Origin: Aquarana catesbeiana
Taxonomy: Eukaryota; Chordata; Amphibia; Anura; Ranidae
Length of the DNA stretch: 64,000 nt
Assembly (NCBI RefSeq): GCF_042186555.1
Contig: NC_133324.1
Coordinates: forward strand, 133,259,027-133,323,026
Direction of reading: 5' to 3'
Within the stretch, counting starts at the first letter, position 1; each line of letters opens with the position of its first letter. Made by a program: the position numbers and the translations under genes. Positions 11,713-22,525 of the stretch are shown here, piece by piece. The notes beneath the pieces were generated by a model. It was not told the DNA's origin. It worked only from the letters and a program-made list of their open reading frames with translations, and made no database searches.

Positions 11713-12189
11713 TCAGAGTTTTACTCCAGGCTGTGTATGGATTACATCAACTATTAACGTCTTCATCCTTTCTAGAAAAAAAGAGAAATATAATGGGCAT
11801 GTCTAAATTTGTCTTGGCCATAAAGTAAGTAATCAAGGCTGTGGTATGCATACTGCCCCTTCCATCTGCATTATGTTTTAGGAAGGCAGTGAGGGGGCAG
11901 CAAAACATTGTCTCAAACACCTGTTTTTACCACTCCCTAACCAGCCTCTGTGCTGACTTAGTATCTCTGCCTTTCGCTACATAATCTGCTGACATCACAT
12001 TCGAGATGGCGGCAGCCAGAGGCTTTTGGATGTCCACAGAAGGGAGGAGTTTACAGGTAAATAACACGCATAAAATTCTTTAAATGCACAAGTATAATCT
12101 TATTAAGATTTTTACTGAAACTAATAGTCTGGCACAGGGGCGGATCCAGGGGGGGGGGCAACAAGGCAATTGCCCCCTCCGAGAATACG

Positions 12190-12405
12190 GGTGAGAGAGC
12201 GGGCGGCTCCACGGATGACAATGCGGGCGGCTCCGAGGGTGACAGTGCGGGCGGATCCGCAGGTAACAGTGCGTGCAGCTCAGCGGGTGACAGTGCGGGC
12301 AACTCCATGGGTGACAGTGCGGGCGGCTCCGCGGGTGACAGTGCGGGCGACTCTGCGGGTGACAGTGCGCGCGGCTCCGTGGGTGAGAGCGCCGGCGGCT
12401 CAGTT
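12190..12405. repeat. 24-bp minisatellite in hAT element
   Basis: About nine imperfect copies of a unit close to GGTGACAGTGCGGGCGGCTC plus four bases. Because 24 is divisible by three, all frames stay open. Confidence 0.8.
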
Positions 12406-12607
12406 GGTGAGTGGGCGGGTGAGAAAGGGAGGAGGTACCTGGGCGGCTCCATGTGTGCACTGTGAGCGGGCTGCTGGCCAATCAGGGAGCCTGCAGTTCC
12501 GCCCTCACTGTGAAGGCAGCTGTGGGCAGCAGAGAGATTACATCATCTCTCTGCTGCCTGACTGGTAATCTGCTGCCTGACTCTGGGACATAGCAAGAGA
12601 CCACCTT

Positions 12608-12765
12608 AGCAGGAAAGTGACACAGCAGGTGACAATCCGCATCTGGTGGCAGGGGACGTGGCAAGTGACAATCCGCAATGTGTGGCAGGTGACGTGGCAA
12701 GTGACAATCCGCATCTGGTGACAGGCGACATGGCAAGTGACAATTCACAATGTGTGGCAAGTTCA
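12608..12765. repeat. Second minisatellite in hAT element
   Basis: About six imperfect copies built on GGCAAGTGACAATCCGCA with alternating ATCTGGTG and ATGTGTGG spacers. Confidence 0.7.
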
Positions 12766-12910
12766 ATCATCCTGACACCATAATAACCCTGGTGCCGTGA
12801 TGATTGAAGCGCCAACACCAGCCGTTTCCCCAATAAATTTCCTGCAAAAAAGGCATTTTCTGGTAGTGCCCCTCCCGAGACTAGACTCTGGATCCGCCCC
12901 TGGTCTGGCA

Positions 12911-13729
12911 ACAGGGTCCCCATGAGCTCTGACAGCTGAAGAGGAGAAAAATAATCTGGCTGCTAAAGAAGGTCGCTTTTTAAGACTGTGCAGTAATCTC
13001 AGGAGAATCCAAATGATGGAAACAAACATTACTCCTAGATGAAATCTATGCTAAAGGGGAATACAGGGACCGCTGCTGACCTCTGGAAAATGCTAGCTGC
13101 CTGGCTGTCTCTCTGACTCCAATTTATGCTGACACACTGATTTGAAACAAGGATAAAACTAAGAAGATCAGAGTAAAGTCAGGATTTGTTTTGAATCAGC
13201 CATTGGATCAACATGACAGGAAAATTACTAGTATTTTTAAAAGGCCTTTTCAGTAACAGCAGATGGCGGAAACAGATACCTCATTATCCACACCACTTAT
13301 CAGATATTGTTAGCTAAATAATCCCTAATTTATTGCAGGCCTTTTTTAGGCTCCAATTTGTTTCTGATCCATTCTTTTTTTTCAGCTTCCTTGTTTTATA
13401 TTGATAAAATTAAATTGGGGTTGCTTTTAATTAAACATGTAATCTTCTCACATTCATTTTTTAAATGATAAATGGTTGAAAACAAGCCTATAAATCCACA
13501 TTCTTACATGAGCTTAAAGCCAAATCCCTGTTTCATGTCACTTTAAATAGTTTGTTTGGACCAAGCTGATCCAAACTAACTATTTCATTCACTAAGTTCT
13601 GCATTTGCTCTAAGCACTGTATGTACTGTAAGTAGTTTCAGCTACTGTATATACAGTACACAGTGCTGGAATCTGGTTGTGACACCAAGACTTCCTGTCT
13701 CACACCCAGATAAAATAAGAGTCAGTTTG
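12911..13729. other. Unassigned sequence
   Basis: No gene recognised. 13075-13250 shares AATGCTAGCTGCCTGGCTGT with the scrap near 8920. Confidence 0.35.
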
Positions 13730-14200
13730 AGTGCTCAGCCGTTCAAAGGCAGCTCTGTATTCTGTGAATGAATACAAAGCTTCCTCTGAACTGGAAGTTG
13801 TCTCCCTTACTTGTAACAGTAAGTTATCGGAGCCCATATCGGAGGAAGACTGGGAATTCACGTGTACCATGATACACAAAGATTCTCACGATGTATCAGT
13901 GCAAGAAAATTGTAATAAGGTATACTCCAAATGGTACTAAGTATCTACACTACTCCACAAAATCCCCAATGCCCCAATTGCCAGATAACTGTTGGCACAG
14001 TGGAAAGGATACTGGGTCCTCTCTGCATCCACTCTGTGTCCACTGCTTCAATCATATTTGTGGAAAGTACATAGCATTGTATCTAAAGTTACCACATAAC
14101 CCTTGGAGTACACTCTCCAGCACAGGGTTTACTGAACCATTCCACCGCTATGGGGCGGACCGATCACAAATCATTACCAACGCAAAATAAACACAGCTTG
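13730..14200 (+). pseudogene. L1-group ORF2 C-terminal scrap
   Basis: The plus frame SEPISEEDWEFTCTMIHKDS followed by QENCNKVYSKWY resembles the segment of L1 ORF2 just before the C-terminal cysteine motif (compare NYKVLTRWYLVP in the L1 copies here). Downstream WKVHSIVSKVTT fits the W-x-x-V block after that motif; the cysteines themselves are lost. It is from a family different from the two L1 copies at 45-59 kb. Confidence 0.5.
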
Positions 14201-15027
14201 TCAATGTATTCCATTGTACTGGAAGCAACAATGTTTTCCCTCTCTAATGCAACGTACACACGGTCAGACTTTTCGACTGGACTGGTCCGATGGACTTTCC
14301 GACAGACTTTTGACAGACTTCCGCCGGATTTTTTTTTACGAACGGACTTGCCTACACATGACCGGACTACTGATGGCCTTGTCTACACATGACTGGACTT
14401 TACGGCAGACCTATTTCCCGACGGAGTTACGGCGGACTTTCCAAATGAATGGACTTGCCCACACAAGAACCAGCTCAATCTCGCTTTTATCGGCGAGATT
14501 GACACCTTGCGAGCCCTGTCGCGGGGCATACCAGGCCCTTAGGTCTGGTATGGATTTTAAGGGGAACCCCCTACGCCGAAAAAAACGGCGTGTGGTCCCC
14601 CCAAAATCCATACCAGTCCCCTATCTGAGCACGCAGCCTGGTCGGTCAGGAAAGGGGGTGGGGACGAGCGAGCGTCCCCCCTCCTGAACCGTACCAGGCC
14701 ACATGCCCTCAACATGGGGGTGTGGGTGCTTTGGGGCAGGGGGGGCGCCCTGCGGGCCCCCCCACCCCAAAGCACCTTGTCCCCATGTTGATGAGGACAA
14801 GGGCCTCTTCCCGACAACCCTGGCCGTTGGTTGTTGGGGTCTGCGGGCAGGGGGCTTATCGGAATCCGGGAACCCCCTTTATTAAGGGGCCCCCCAGATC
14901 CCGGCTCCCCCACCCTATGTGAATGAGTATGGGGTACATCGTACCCCTACCCATTCACCTAGGGAAAAAGTGTCAATAAAAAAAACACACTAGACAGGTT
15001 TATTAGACCCAGCATGCCCAGGGACTG

Positions 15028-15063
15028 TGACGTTATCAGGGGGCGGGGTCACCGCCTATATAA
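15028..15063 (+). promoter_or_regulatory. Compact RNA polymerase II promoter-like block
   Basis: In order: TGACGTTATCA (15028-15038, CRE-like), GGGGGCGGGG (15039-15048, GC box) and TATATAA (15057-15063). Spacing predicts initiation near 15090, just upstream of the repetitive reading frame. Confidence 0.5.
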
Positions 15064-15108
15064 GTCATCGCACACCGCTCACACACCATTACACCGTGGG
15101 AGAGCGTC

Positions 15109-15375
15109 GTGTCAACATCGGAAGAAGAGAAGAGGGAAGAAGACGACACAGAAGTCCAGGCCTCCGCTAGTAAAAGAGCGGCAAAAGAGCAGAAGATAGT
15201 GGAGGAGCCCGGCAGAAGAACCAGAGATCGGGAGAAGAGGCCGAACACCGGGAGAAGAACCGAACATCGGGAGAAGAGGCCGGAGAGAGCGGAGAAGAAC
15301 TGGACATCGGGAGAAGATGCTGGAGAGAGCGGAGAAGAACCGGATATCGGGAGAAGAGACCGGAGAGACCCCTGA
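15109..15375 (+). pseudogene. Repetitive Arg/Glu-rich reading frame, no ATG
   Basis: An open frame of 88 codons rich in E, R and K, with degenerate repeats of GRR-x2-REKRPE type and a 30-40-bp DNA periodicity. In this copy the first codon is GTG, and no ATG follows between the predicted start site and 15310, so as it stands it is unlikely to be translated in full. AATAAA at 15404-15409 follows. The function is unknown, and I recognise no family. It could be a non-coding minisatellite transcript. Confidence 0.35.
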
Positions 15376-15403
15376 AGTCGGAAGAAGACCCCCGGAGCTG
15401 TCT

Positions 15404-15409
15404 AATAAA
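15404..15409 (+). terminator. Poly(A) signal of the foldback cassette
   Basis: AATAAA about 30 bp after the frame's stop, before the inner right arm. Confidence 0.5.
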
Positions 15410-15962
15410 TTACTTTAAAAACCTGTCTAGTGTGTTTTTTTTATTGACACTTTTTCCCTAGGTTGTCAGGAAGAGGCCCTTGTCCTCATCAACATGGGGA
15501 CAAGGTGCTTTGGGGGGGCCCCCCCTCTCCCAAAGCACCCACCCCCCATGTTGATGGGATGCAGCCGGGTACGGTTCAGGAGGGGGGGCGCTCGCTTGTC
15601 CCCATCCCCTTTCCTGACCAGCCGGGCTGCATGCCGTTTTTTTGGCGTAGGGGGTTTCCCTTAAAATCCATACCAGACCTAAGGGACATCGTTGCCTCCC
15701 CCTCACGCTCGCCGCAATAGGAAGATTTGTTTTTCCTATTGCAGCGAGCGTGAGATGCAGTACCCTGCCCTTGTGTCGTATCTGGTCCGTCGGACCAGCA
15801 TACAGACAAACGGGCTTTCCGTTAGGAACTGAGTCCGGCGGAGTTACAACCGAAATGGTCCGTCGGAAGTCCGATGCAGACCACACACGGTCGGATTGTC
15901 CGCCGGATTTGGTCCGCCGGACCAGTCCGGTTGGAAAGTCCGCCCGTATGTACACGGCATAA

Positions 15963-16533
15963 GAGTTTGGTTTCTGAGAATGAACAAAAGATAGAAAAAT
16001 GTTTAGCCATTTCCAACGACACTATGACTCGATTTTACATTGTACGGGCTTGCTGAATGGACTATAAACCAGTGACGAGAATTAACCTCTTCTTAATAAC
16101 CTTCCCAAGTCTTGTCATTTATCTGACACCTGATTGACTGTAATAGTTATCTCAAGCCTGTGATGCCAACCAGAAGCAAATCTAAACGTCCACCTTTCTT
16201 GAACATCTCCTTCCAGAGCCTGCCGTGTTCTGTCCTTTCCCCTGCCATTCAGTCCACCATAAACTCCCCATTTTTTTTTTCTCTTTTTACTTTCTTTTCT
16301 TTAATATTTCTCCCCTATCTTTGTACCCGTCACTACTCTCTTGGAATTTGTTGTACGATCCAATATGGTTTGCCTGTTGCATACTACTCCTTTTCACCTA
16401 ATTAGCTGGGCCATGATTAGTCTCCCCCTCTACTTTAAAAGTATATGTGCCTCTTCCCAGTACTTAATGTTTTTGCATGGCAAATGTCTTACTTTGCAAC
16501 CCCCAATAATGTAACTTTTTGCCTGGTAATTTA
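15963..16533. other. Unassigned, pyrimidine-rich sequence
   Basis: C+T-rich around 16190-16330. No coding or repeat ends recognised. Confidence 0.35.
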
Positions 16534-16975
16534 CAGTTAGCCCCATATATATTTGGACACAGGCACAATTTTAGAATTTTTTCAGGTATTTACCAAAGCA
16601 TATTCAAGCTATAGTTATATAATGGATATGAGCGGAAAGTGCACACTCTCAGGTTTAATTTGAGGGTATGTACAGTACATCCAAATCGGAGGAAGGGTTT
16701 AGGTATTACAGCTCTTAAGAATAGCCACCCCCCCCCCCCTTTTTCAAGGGACCAACAGTAATTGGACAATTTAATCAAAAGCTGTTTCATGGCCAGGTGT
16801 GGGCTACTGCTTCATTCTTTCTTCATCAATTAAGCAGGTAAAAGGTCTGGAGTTGATTCCAAGGCTGGATACACACACATGATTAGGGGTGCAACGGATC
16901 AAAAACCTCACGGTTTAGATCGTTCCTCGGATCAGGAGTCACGGTTCGGATCATTTTCGGATCAACAAAAAAAAA

Positions 16976-17655
16976 TCTCCCCCACTGTAATATCCACGTC
17001 ATCTCCCCCACTGTAATATCCACGTCATCTCCCCCACTGTAATATCCACGTCATCTCCCCCACTGTAATATCCACAATCTCCCCCACTGTAATATCCACG
17101 TCATGTCCCCCACTGTAATATCCACAATCTCCCCCACTGTAATATCCACATCTCCCCCACTGCTGTAATATCCACGTCATCTCCCCCACTGTAATAATAT
17201 CCACAATCTCCCCCACTGCTGTAATATCCACGTCATCCCCCCCACTGTAATATCCACATCTCCCCACTGTAATAATATCCACATCTCCCCCACTGTAATA
17301 TCCACAATCTTCCCCACTGTAATATCCACATCTCCCCCACTGTAATAATATCCACATCTCCCCCACTGTAATAATATCCACAATCTCCCCCACTGTAATA
17401 TCCACATCTCCCCCCTAATATCCACATCTCCCCCACTGTAATATCCACATCTCCCCCACTGTAATATGCACATCTCCCCCACTAATATCCACATCTCCCC
17501 CACTGTAATATCCACATCTCCCCACTGTAATAATATCCACATATCCCCACTGTAATAATATCCACATCTCCCCACTGTAATAATATCCACATCTCCCCCA
17601 CTGTTGTAATATCCACATCTCCTGCATTGTTGTAATATCCACATTTCCCCCACTG
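16976..17655. repeat. Short tandem array, variable unit
   Basis: About 28 head-to-tail units of ATATCCAC(GTCA)TCTCCCCCACTGTA type, 17-29 bp long, differing by GTCA, AA and an extra TAA. The overlapping minus-strand frames (MDITVGEMW...) are products of the array and not genes. Confidence 0.9.
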
Positions 17656-17809
17656 TATGTACAGTATAGTATAGGAATTAGGAAGGAAGACTATTAGATG
17701 ATTAGTGTTGTTTGTGTTTAGTGTTGTTTACCGGCTCTTACAGAATACAGAATAGAAGCCGGCCACCAAGCTGGCCAGATCAGATCCACGATGAGGGGTT
17801 AAGGGGTGA

Positions 17810-17855
17810 TGACGTCAGCGTGCACCGCCGCCGCCGGGTGTACCAAGATGGCCGC
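17810..17855 (+). promoter_or_regulatory. CRE and YY1-type sites in GC-rich leader
   Basis: A perfect TGACGTCA (17810-17817) lies 27 bp before AAGATGGCCGC (17845-17855), a YY1-type initiator motif, in a CG-dense block. This looks like the leader of a formerly autonomous hAT. The remaining copy has no gene after it. Confidence 0.4.
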
Positions 17856-17949
17856 TGCTCCGGAGCTAGGCCGAAGCCGCGGCCTTTCCTAAGCCCGAGG
17901 CAGTGGCGCGCTCCGCGGAGCACATGTCTAAGTGTGGTATGTGCATTTG

Positions 17950-19000
17950 GGATTTATTGCTGTGAACCTACATCATGCGCTCAAAGGATCTGTCCATGCA
18001 AGTGAAACAGGCCATTGTAAGGCTTCAAAAACGAAACAAATCCATCAGAGAGATAGCAGCAACATTGGAGCGGCCAAATCAACAGTTTGGTATGTTCTGA
18101 GCAAAGAAGAATGCACTGGTGAGCTTAGCAACATAAAAAGGCCTGAACATCTACAGAAGACAACAGTGGTGGATGATCGCAGGATCCTCTCTATGGTAAA
18201 GAAAAACCCATTCACAACATCCAGACAAGTGAAGGACACTCTCCAGGAGGTGGGCATTTAATTGCCAAAGTCTAAAATCAAGAGAAGACTTCACGAGAGT
18301 CAATACAGAGAGTTCACAACAAGGTGCAAACCATTCATAAGCCTGAAGAATAGAAAATCCAGATTAGACTTTGCTAAAAAAAATCTAAAAAAGCCAGACC
18401 AGTTCTGGAAAAGCATTCTTTGGACGGATGAAACTAAGATTAATCTGTACCAGAATGAAGGGAAAAAAAGTGTAGAGAAGGCTTGGAACAGCTCATGATC
18501 CAAAGCACACAACGTCATCTGTAAAACATGGTGGAGGCATGGGCATAATTGGCTTCCAGTGGCACTGGGTCATTGGTGTTTATTGATGATGTGACAGAAG
18601 ACAGAAGCAGTCAGATGATTTCTGCAGTGTTTAGAGATATACTGTCAGCCCTGACTCAACCAAATGCATCAAAGTTGATTGGACGGTGCTTCACAGTACA
18701 GATGGACAATGGTCTAAAACACACTGCAAAAGCAACCCAGCAGCTTTTGAAGGAAAAGACGTGGAATATTCTGCAAAGGCCGAGTTAAACACCTGATCTC
18801 AACCCAATTGAGCTTGCATTTCACTTGCTGAAGGCAAAATTAAAGGCAGATAGACCCACAATCAAAGAACAACTGAAGACAGCTGCAGTTAGAACCTGGC
18901 AAAGCATCAGAAAGGAGGGAACCTAGTCTTTGGTAATGTCCATGGGTTCCAGACTTCAAGCAGTCATTGCCAGTAAAGGATTCTCAACAAAATATTAAAA
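17950..19000 (+). pseudogene. Tc1 family 1 transposase remnant
   Basis: Fragments in shifting frames read as Tc1-like transposase: the N-terminal helix-turn-helix area (KASKTKQIHQ, AAKSTVWYVLSK), first catalytic aspartate in WTDETK (about 18424), second in QMDNGLKHTAKATQQLL (about 18702) and third as glutamate in PDLNPIELAFHLLK (about 18800). Stops (for example TAA near 18786) and frameshifts abolish function. Confidence 0.75.
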
Positions 19001-19280
19001 ATGAACATTTTATTTATGATTATTGGAGGAGGGGGGTTCATTCATACCGTAACCAAATATGTTCTGCCAAACTCTTGTATATGTTTGACAATATGATTTG
19101 CAATAAAACATTATGAGGCTAAATCAAACTTGCTTTTTTTAAAGTAAGGAAAATTTGGGTTTTGGCCAGTTGACTAAGTGCATTCTCCTTATTTGGATTG
19201 TGAGAATCAACTATACCTGTTGGAAATCATAGGTACAAATCATTATTATATTAGTATACGTTATATTGAGTGTGTGTATA

Positions 19281-19730
19281 CAGGTGGTCCCCGGATTCCA
19301 AACAAGATAGGGTCTGTAGGTTTGTTCTTAAGTTGAATCGGAAAAATTTTTTTTTAAGTGTAGCTCCTGCCAAGAAAACTATTTTTAAGCTTTTTGGAGA
19401 GCATGGGGGGGGGGGGGGGGGTTAACCCCCCCCCCCCCCCCATGCTCTCCAAAAAGCTTAAAAATAGTTTTTTTTTTGCTGTCTGTGCCCCTGTTCAGAA
19501 GATGTCACCTCACTTTCTGTCCCAATGAGAATTGGATTTTGAAAATTTTGGGTTGTTGTGGAAACAAGCCTTGGTGATAAAACATCAGTGGAGACACCTT
19601 TTTCCCATAATTCTTACAGAAGTGAATATCCCTTCCTAGGGGTAGATTTCTTCTCATTTCCTGTTGTCTCCCTCCATTTGTAAGTAGGAGTCATTTGTAA
19701 GTCAGATGTTTGTAACTAGGGGACTGCCTG
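19281..19730. repeat. TA-flanked MITE with G/C hairpin
   Basis: Ends CAGGTGGTCCCCGG and GGGGACTGCCTG are inverted and each is bordered by TA (19279-19280, 19731-19732), as for Tc1/mariner-type elements. It contains the long hairpin at 19375-19471. Confidence 0.7.
19375..19471. repeat. Near-perfect hairpin with G17 / C16 arms
   Basis: AAAACTATTTTTAAGCTTTT continues through GGAGAGCAT into 17 G, TTAA, 16 C, then the complement of the left arm. Arms of about 46 bp, loop 4. Likely cruciform or quadruplex former. Confidence 0.85.
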
Positions 19731-20210
19731 TATACACTACATACATATTATAAAACAAAGTGTCCCTGACAATTTTTGATGGTGATACAGAATTTGCCTT
19801 TACAGTTAAACATAGCAAAACTTAACAATAAAACCTTGAATTTATCTCAAAGACCTTCGGAAACACAGAAGAGGAAATGATATGACAAACACTTGACTAT
19901 AAGGTCACAGTGACATGAACATAGTACAGCACACAGGAAAAAGAAAATGTCTCACCAAGAAAGACTCCACATCTGGGACCATAATTGTGGTCCTGTGATA
20001 TGGCATCCTGATGTTCCAGAAATAGCTACAGTAACAAAAACATCATGGTAAAGATGTAAAAATGCTATAACAGTTAATTTGAATTTAATAAGATCTAGTC
20101 TCAAATATATATGACTGTGGAGGGGACAGCAGACTGTAAGTGCCTTCAGGGAGAGGAACGGATATTGAGTTCTCTCCTGTAAAATATGTTGGAGTGATGT
20201 GAATAGCCTA
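19731..20210. other. Unassigned sequence
   Basis: No gene or repeat ends recognised. Confidence 0.35.
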
Positions 20211-20228
20211 AGGCTGGGTTCACACTTA
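20211..20228. repeat. Left stub of GTTCACAC MITE hosting Harbinger
   Basis: AAGGCTGGGTTCACACTTA ends exactly where Harbinger begins. The rest of the same MITE family resumes at about 28615, so the two pieces probably formed one element. Confidence 0.5.
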
Positions 20229-20974
20229 TGCCCTGTACACGCGGTCGGATTTTCTGAGGGAAAATGTGTGATCGGAGCTTGTTGTCGGAAATTCCGATCG
20301 TGTGTGGGCTCCATCGGACTTTTTCGATCGGATTTTCCTGACACACAAAGTTTGAGAGCAGGCTATAAAATTTTCCCACAACAAAATCCGATCGCGTCAA
20401 TTCCGACCGTGTGTGGACAATTCCAACGCCCAAAGTGCCACGCGTGCTCAGAAGAAATTCCGAGACGGAACTGCTCGGTCTGGTAAACTTAGCGTTCGAA
20501 ATGGATATAGTACTTTCGTCAGGCTGCAATGTTTTAAATAGTTTAATGCAGCGCACTTTGTTTTTCTTTATAATGCGAGAAGAATGAAGTAGTTTTGCTG
20601 CTCATATTCACACAGAGTTCTCACAAACTTCTTTCTTTATTATTTAGCATGATTTCATCAATATATTTTGATTTGTCACATCTGACAAAAAGATATATAT
20701 TTTATTTTTTTTTGTTTCGTATTTTTTTTCAAGCCTGATTTTTATTTTTATTTTTTTTTGTTTTTACTCCCGAATATTTTTGGGTGTGTTTTGTGTGTCA
20801 AGTTACCAGAACACCATTATTATCTTGTATTATTTAATCTCAAGGAGGTTGTTTGGTGTTGATGTCTCTTGTTAATTTCACATTGTATATTTGAAATGTA
20901 CCTGCCTCCTCACAAACTGTCCTTTTTGAAGGAAAACACACATAGGCGAGTATAATAGAAACAAAAATTCCTTT

Positions 20975-20985
20975 ATTAAGGGCTC
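20975..20985 (-). terminator. Poly(A) signal of the MADF gene
   Basis: The minus strand reads CCCTTAATAAAGG about 250 bp after the stop codon at 21231. Confidence 0.45.
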
Positions 20986-21230
20986 AGAACAAAACAAAGA
21001 GGAAGGCAACGCTGGAGAAACATCCGAAATTGGTGAAGCCTTTGACCCCCAGGGCACACATCAATTATTTTACTGCAAAATTGGTGGCTTGAGGAGTCCA
21101 TATATAAGGGAGTACAATCTGGTCCAGAAGTCCAAGAGAATCACAAACAGCTGCAGCTGACATGTATGTCCCCAGGCTGTGGTCATACAAGAGCCTGCAT
21201 CTTTTTCCAGACCAGACTGAACCCAGGTCA

Positions 21231-22235
21231 TCACTCTCTGGTCTTCCTTACACTCTTCCTTCCCGGCTGTGGCTCTGGTGGTGGAGTTGTGGCAGGAGGA
21301 GGAGTAGGACCTGGAGGAGGAGGAGGAGGACCTGGAGGAGGAGGACCATGGGTGAGCTGACAAATGTGGCTTTCGCATGTGAGTTGGCCCCTCAACCCCT
21401 TATTTAGAGCTGCTAAAATTACAAACTCACATAAGAGGCATTGGCCCTCCTCCATTTGCATAATTTTTCATGTAGTTAGCTCAGCAAAATCCTCTTCCAC
21501 ACTGTGGGGTGTTCTGAGGGCCTCAGTAGCCTTCCAAAATAGGCCAATTGCTGCCTCCTCCAGGTTACTCCTCTTTCTGCCACTTTGTCTTTGAAGGCGG
21601 AGGGGAGGGACCTGGGAATTGGGTAGCCTGCTTGGCCCGGCCACCTCCTGGCTGAGACTTCCCTGTGTATGAAAAAGGGACATCGTTTTATTTTTTGGTT
21701 CATCAATCACAATCAGAAATTAGTACTCCAAACTAACATCTATTTAACATCATTGATTGGACAACCAGAAATATTTAGAAGAATGCTATACCTGGCTCAA
21801 GCTGGGCTCCTCCACATGTTGCTGCCTGGAAGGCCCAGGTTGGGCGTCAGAAGCCTCAGCTGGGGGGGAAGGAAGCGTGGAAGGAAGAGTGGAGAGTGCT
21901 GGCCTGGGTTCAGTCTGACATGACAGAAAATGCAGCCTGTCATAGTACCACAGCCTGGGGAGATAAAGGTCATCTGCTGCTCCTGATCTCTGGGAATCCT
22001 GGACCTTCTTGCGCTCCCTTAGATAAGTGCTCCTCATGCCACAAATTAGGATCTTCAAATAGGTGATGTCTGCCGTGGGGATCACCGGCTTCACAAATTG
22101 CGGCACATTATCCAGCGCTGCCTTCCTCATTGTTTGGTTCTTATATTCAGGGTGGTTTACCTGCCACAGACAGGGCAGCTCCCTGAACATATCTATGAAG
22201 ATTGGCATAAAGTCATGATCATTGACTAGATCCAT
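21231..22235 (-). pseudogene. MADF-domain protein gene of Harbinger
   Basis: Two coding exons: 22235-21792 and 21662-21231, joined in phase 0 (CCAG|GTATAG donor, TACACAG acceptor). A non-coding leader exon ends at a GAAG|GTAAG donor at 22350, with an acceptor at 22241. About 291 codons. Residues 8-95 resemble a MADF (Myb/SANT-like) domain: FIDMFRELPCLW, YKNQTMRKAAL, YLKILICGMRSTYLRERKKV. Exon 2 ends in a proline-rich tail (GPPPPGPPPPPPGPTPPP) after a BESS-like helix (MEEGQCLLCEFVILAALNKG). One in-frame TGA (21470-21468) interrupts it. Likely role: DNA binding at element ends or nuclear import of the transposase (inference). Confidence 0.7.
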
Positions 22236-22349
22236 TTTCTCTGCAAGACACAACACAAGACAAACCCTAATGTCAGCCTAAAGTCTTCTAAACTTGTCCA
22301 AATACAGGCCTCAATCTAGAAGCAGTATAGGCCCAATTTGAAATCTTAC

Positions 22350-22525
22350 CTTCGTTATCACGATCGGCGCCTCTGATACTCCTTCCTCCGCTCACAGATC
22401 GTACGTAGTACGCACGCGTGTTACGCTTTATATACACTGCGCATGCGGGAAACTCCGCCCACCCCTGACGTTCTTTCTAGTCTATTCCCTGCCCCTTCTC
22501 GTTCGGCGCAGTGGGGGAAGAGCAC
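22350..22525. promoter_or_regulatory. Divergent promoter between MADF and Myb genes
   Basis: Only about 175 bp separate the MADF leader exon from the Myb start. The segment is CpG-rich and contains TGCGCATGCG (22438-22447), a close NRF-1-type palindrome, and TTTATATA (22427-22434). A shared bidirectional promoter is the simplest reading. Confidence 0.5.

Larger units (their letters stand above)
12135..12902. mobile_element. Non-autonomous hAT element with 8-bp duplication
   Basis: Ends CAGGGGCGGATCCAG and CTGGATCCGCCCCTG are perfect inverted repeats. Both flanks read GTCTGGCA (12127-12134 and 12903-12910). An 8-bp duplication with CAG..CTG ends is diagnostic of hAT. The interior has no transposase and is filled by two minisatellites. 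Reading frames across it are artefacts of the tandem repeats. Confidence 0.85.
14953..15463. repeat. Inner inverted repeat bordering the cassette
   Basis: CACCTAGGGAAAAAGTGTCA...ACACTAGACAGG at 14958-15001 is mirrored at 15411-15461. These about 45-bp arms bracket the promoter and reading frame and suggest that the cassette was an independent element before capture. Confidence 0.7.
14248..15959. mobile_element. Harbinger-type foldback element (1.7 kb)
   Basis: Ends TGCAACGTACACACGG and CCGTATGTACACGGCA-type inverted termini match the Harbinger at 20229. Both flanks are TAA (14245-14247, 15960-15962), fitting the TWA rule. Long imperfect arms (GGTCTGGTATGGATTTTAAG near 14540 against its complement near 15670; GGACAAGGGCCTCTTCC near 14790 against 15470) fold back on a central cassette at 15001-15410. 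No transposase. Frames in the arms are GC-rich artefacts. Confidence 0.75.
16884..17920. mobile_element. hAT-like insertion inside Tc1 family 1
   Basis: It starts TAGGGGTGCAACGGATC, a hAT-type terminus. Flanks CACATGAT (16876-16883) and CACATGTC (17921-17928) agree at six of eight bases, consistent with an aged 8-bp duplication. The expected complementary right terminus is absent, so the copy is end-deleted. The interior is a long tandem array followed by a GC-rich, promoter-like block. No transposase. Confidence 0.5.
16534..19040 (+). mobile_element. Tc1-like transposon, family 1, interrupted
   Basis: The left end CAGTTAGCCCCATATATATT follows TA (16532-16533). Inner AGGTTTAATTTGAGGGTA is the usual Tc1 subterminal motif. 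The body carries a decayed transposase from about 17950. A hAT-like element splits the 5' leader (16884-17920). I find no matching right terminal repeat; the element seems to stop near 19040. Confidence 0.75.

Noticed and set aside
12051..12568. Pro/Ser- and Arg-rich frames of about 133 codons on both strands
   Set aside because: Produced by a 24-bp minisatellite, which keeps all frames open.
14411..14922. Gly/Pro-rich frames in the GC-rich arms of the foldback element
   Set aside because: Both strands and several frames are open at once; there is no start context or family resemblance.
17025..17653. Overlapping minus-strand frames of 70-158 codons rich in MDITVGE / MWILLQW
   Set aside because: They are translations of the short tandem array; their repeats follow the DNA unit and not a protein family.
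16976..17655. Possible CRISPR-like array
   Set aside because: Units are contiguous with no unique spacers of constant length, in an evident vertebrate context.
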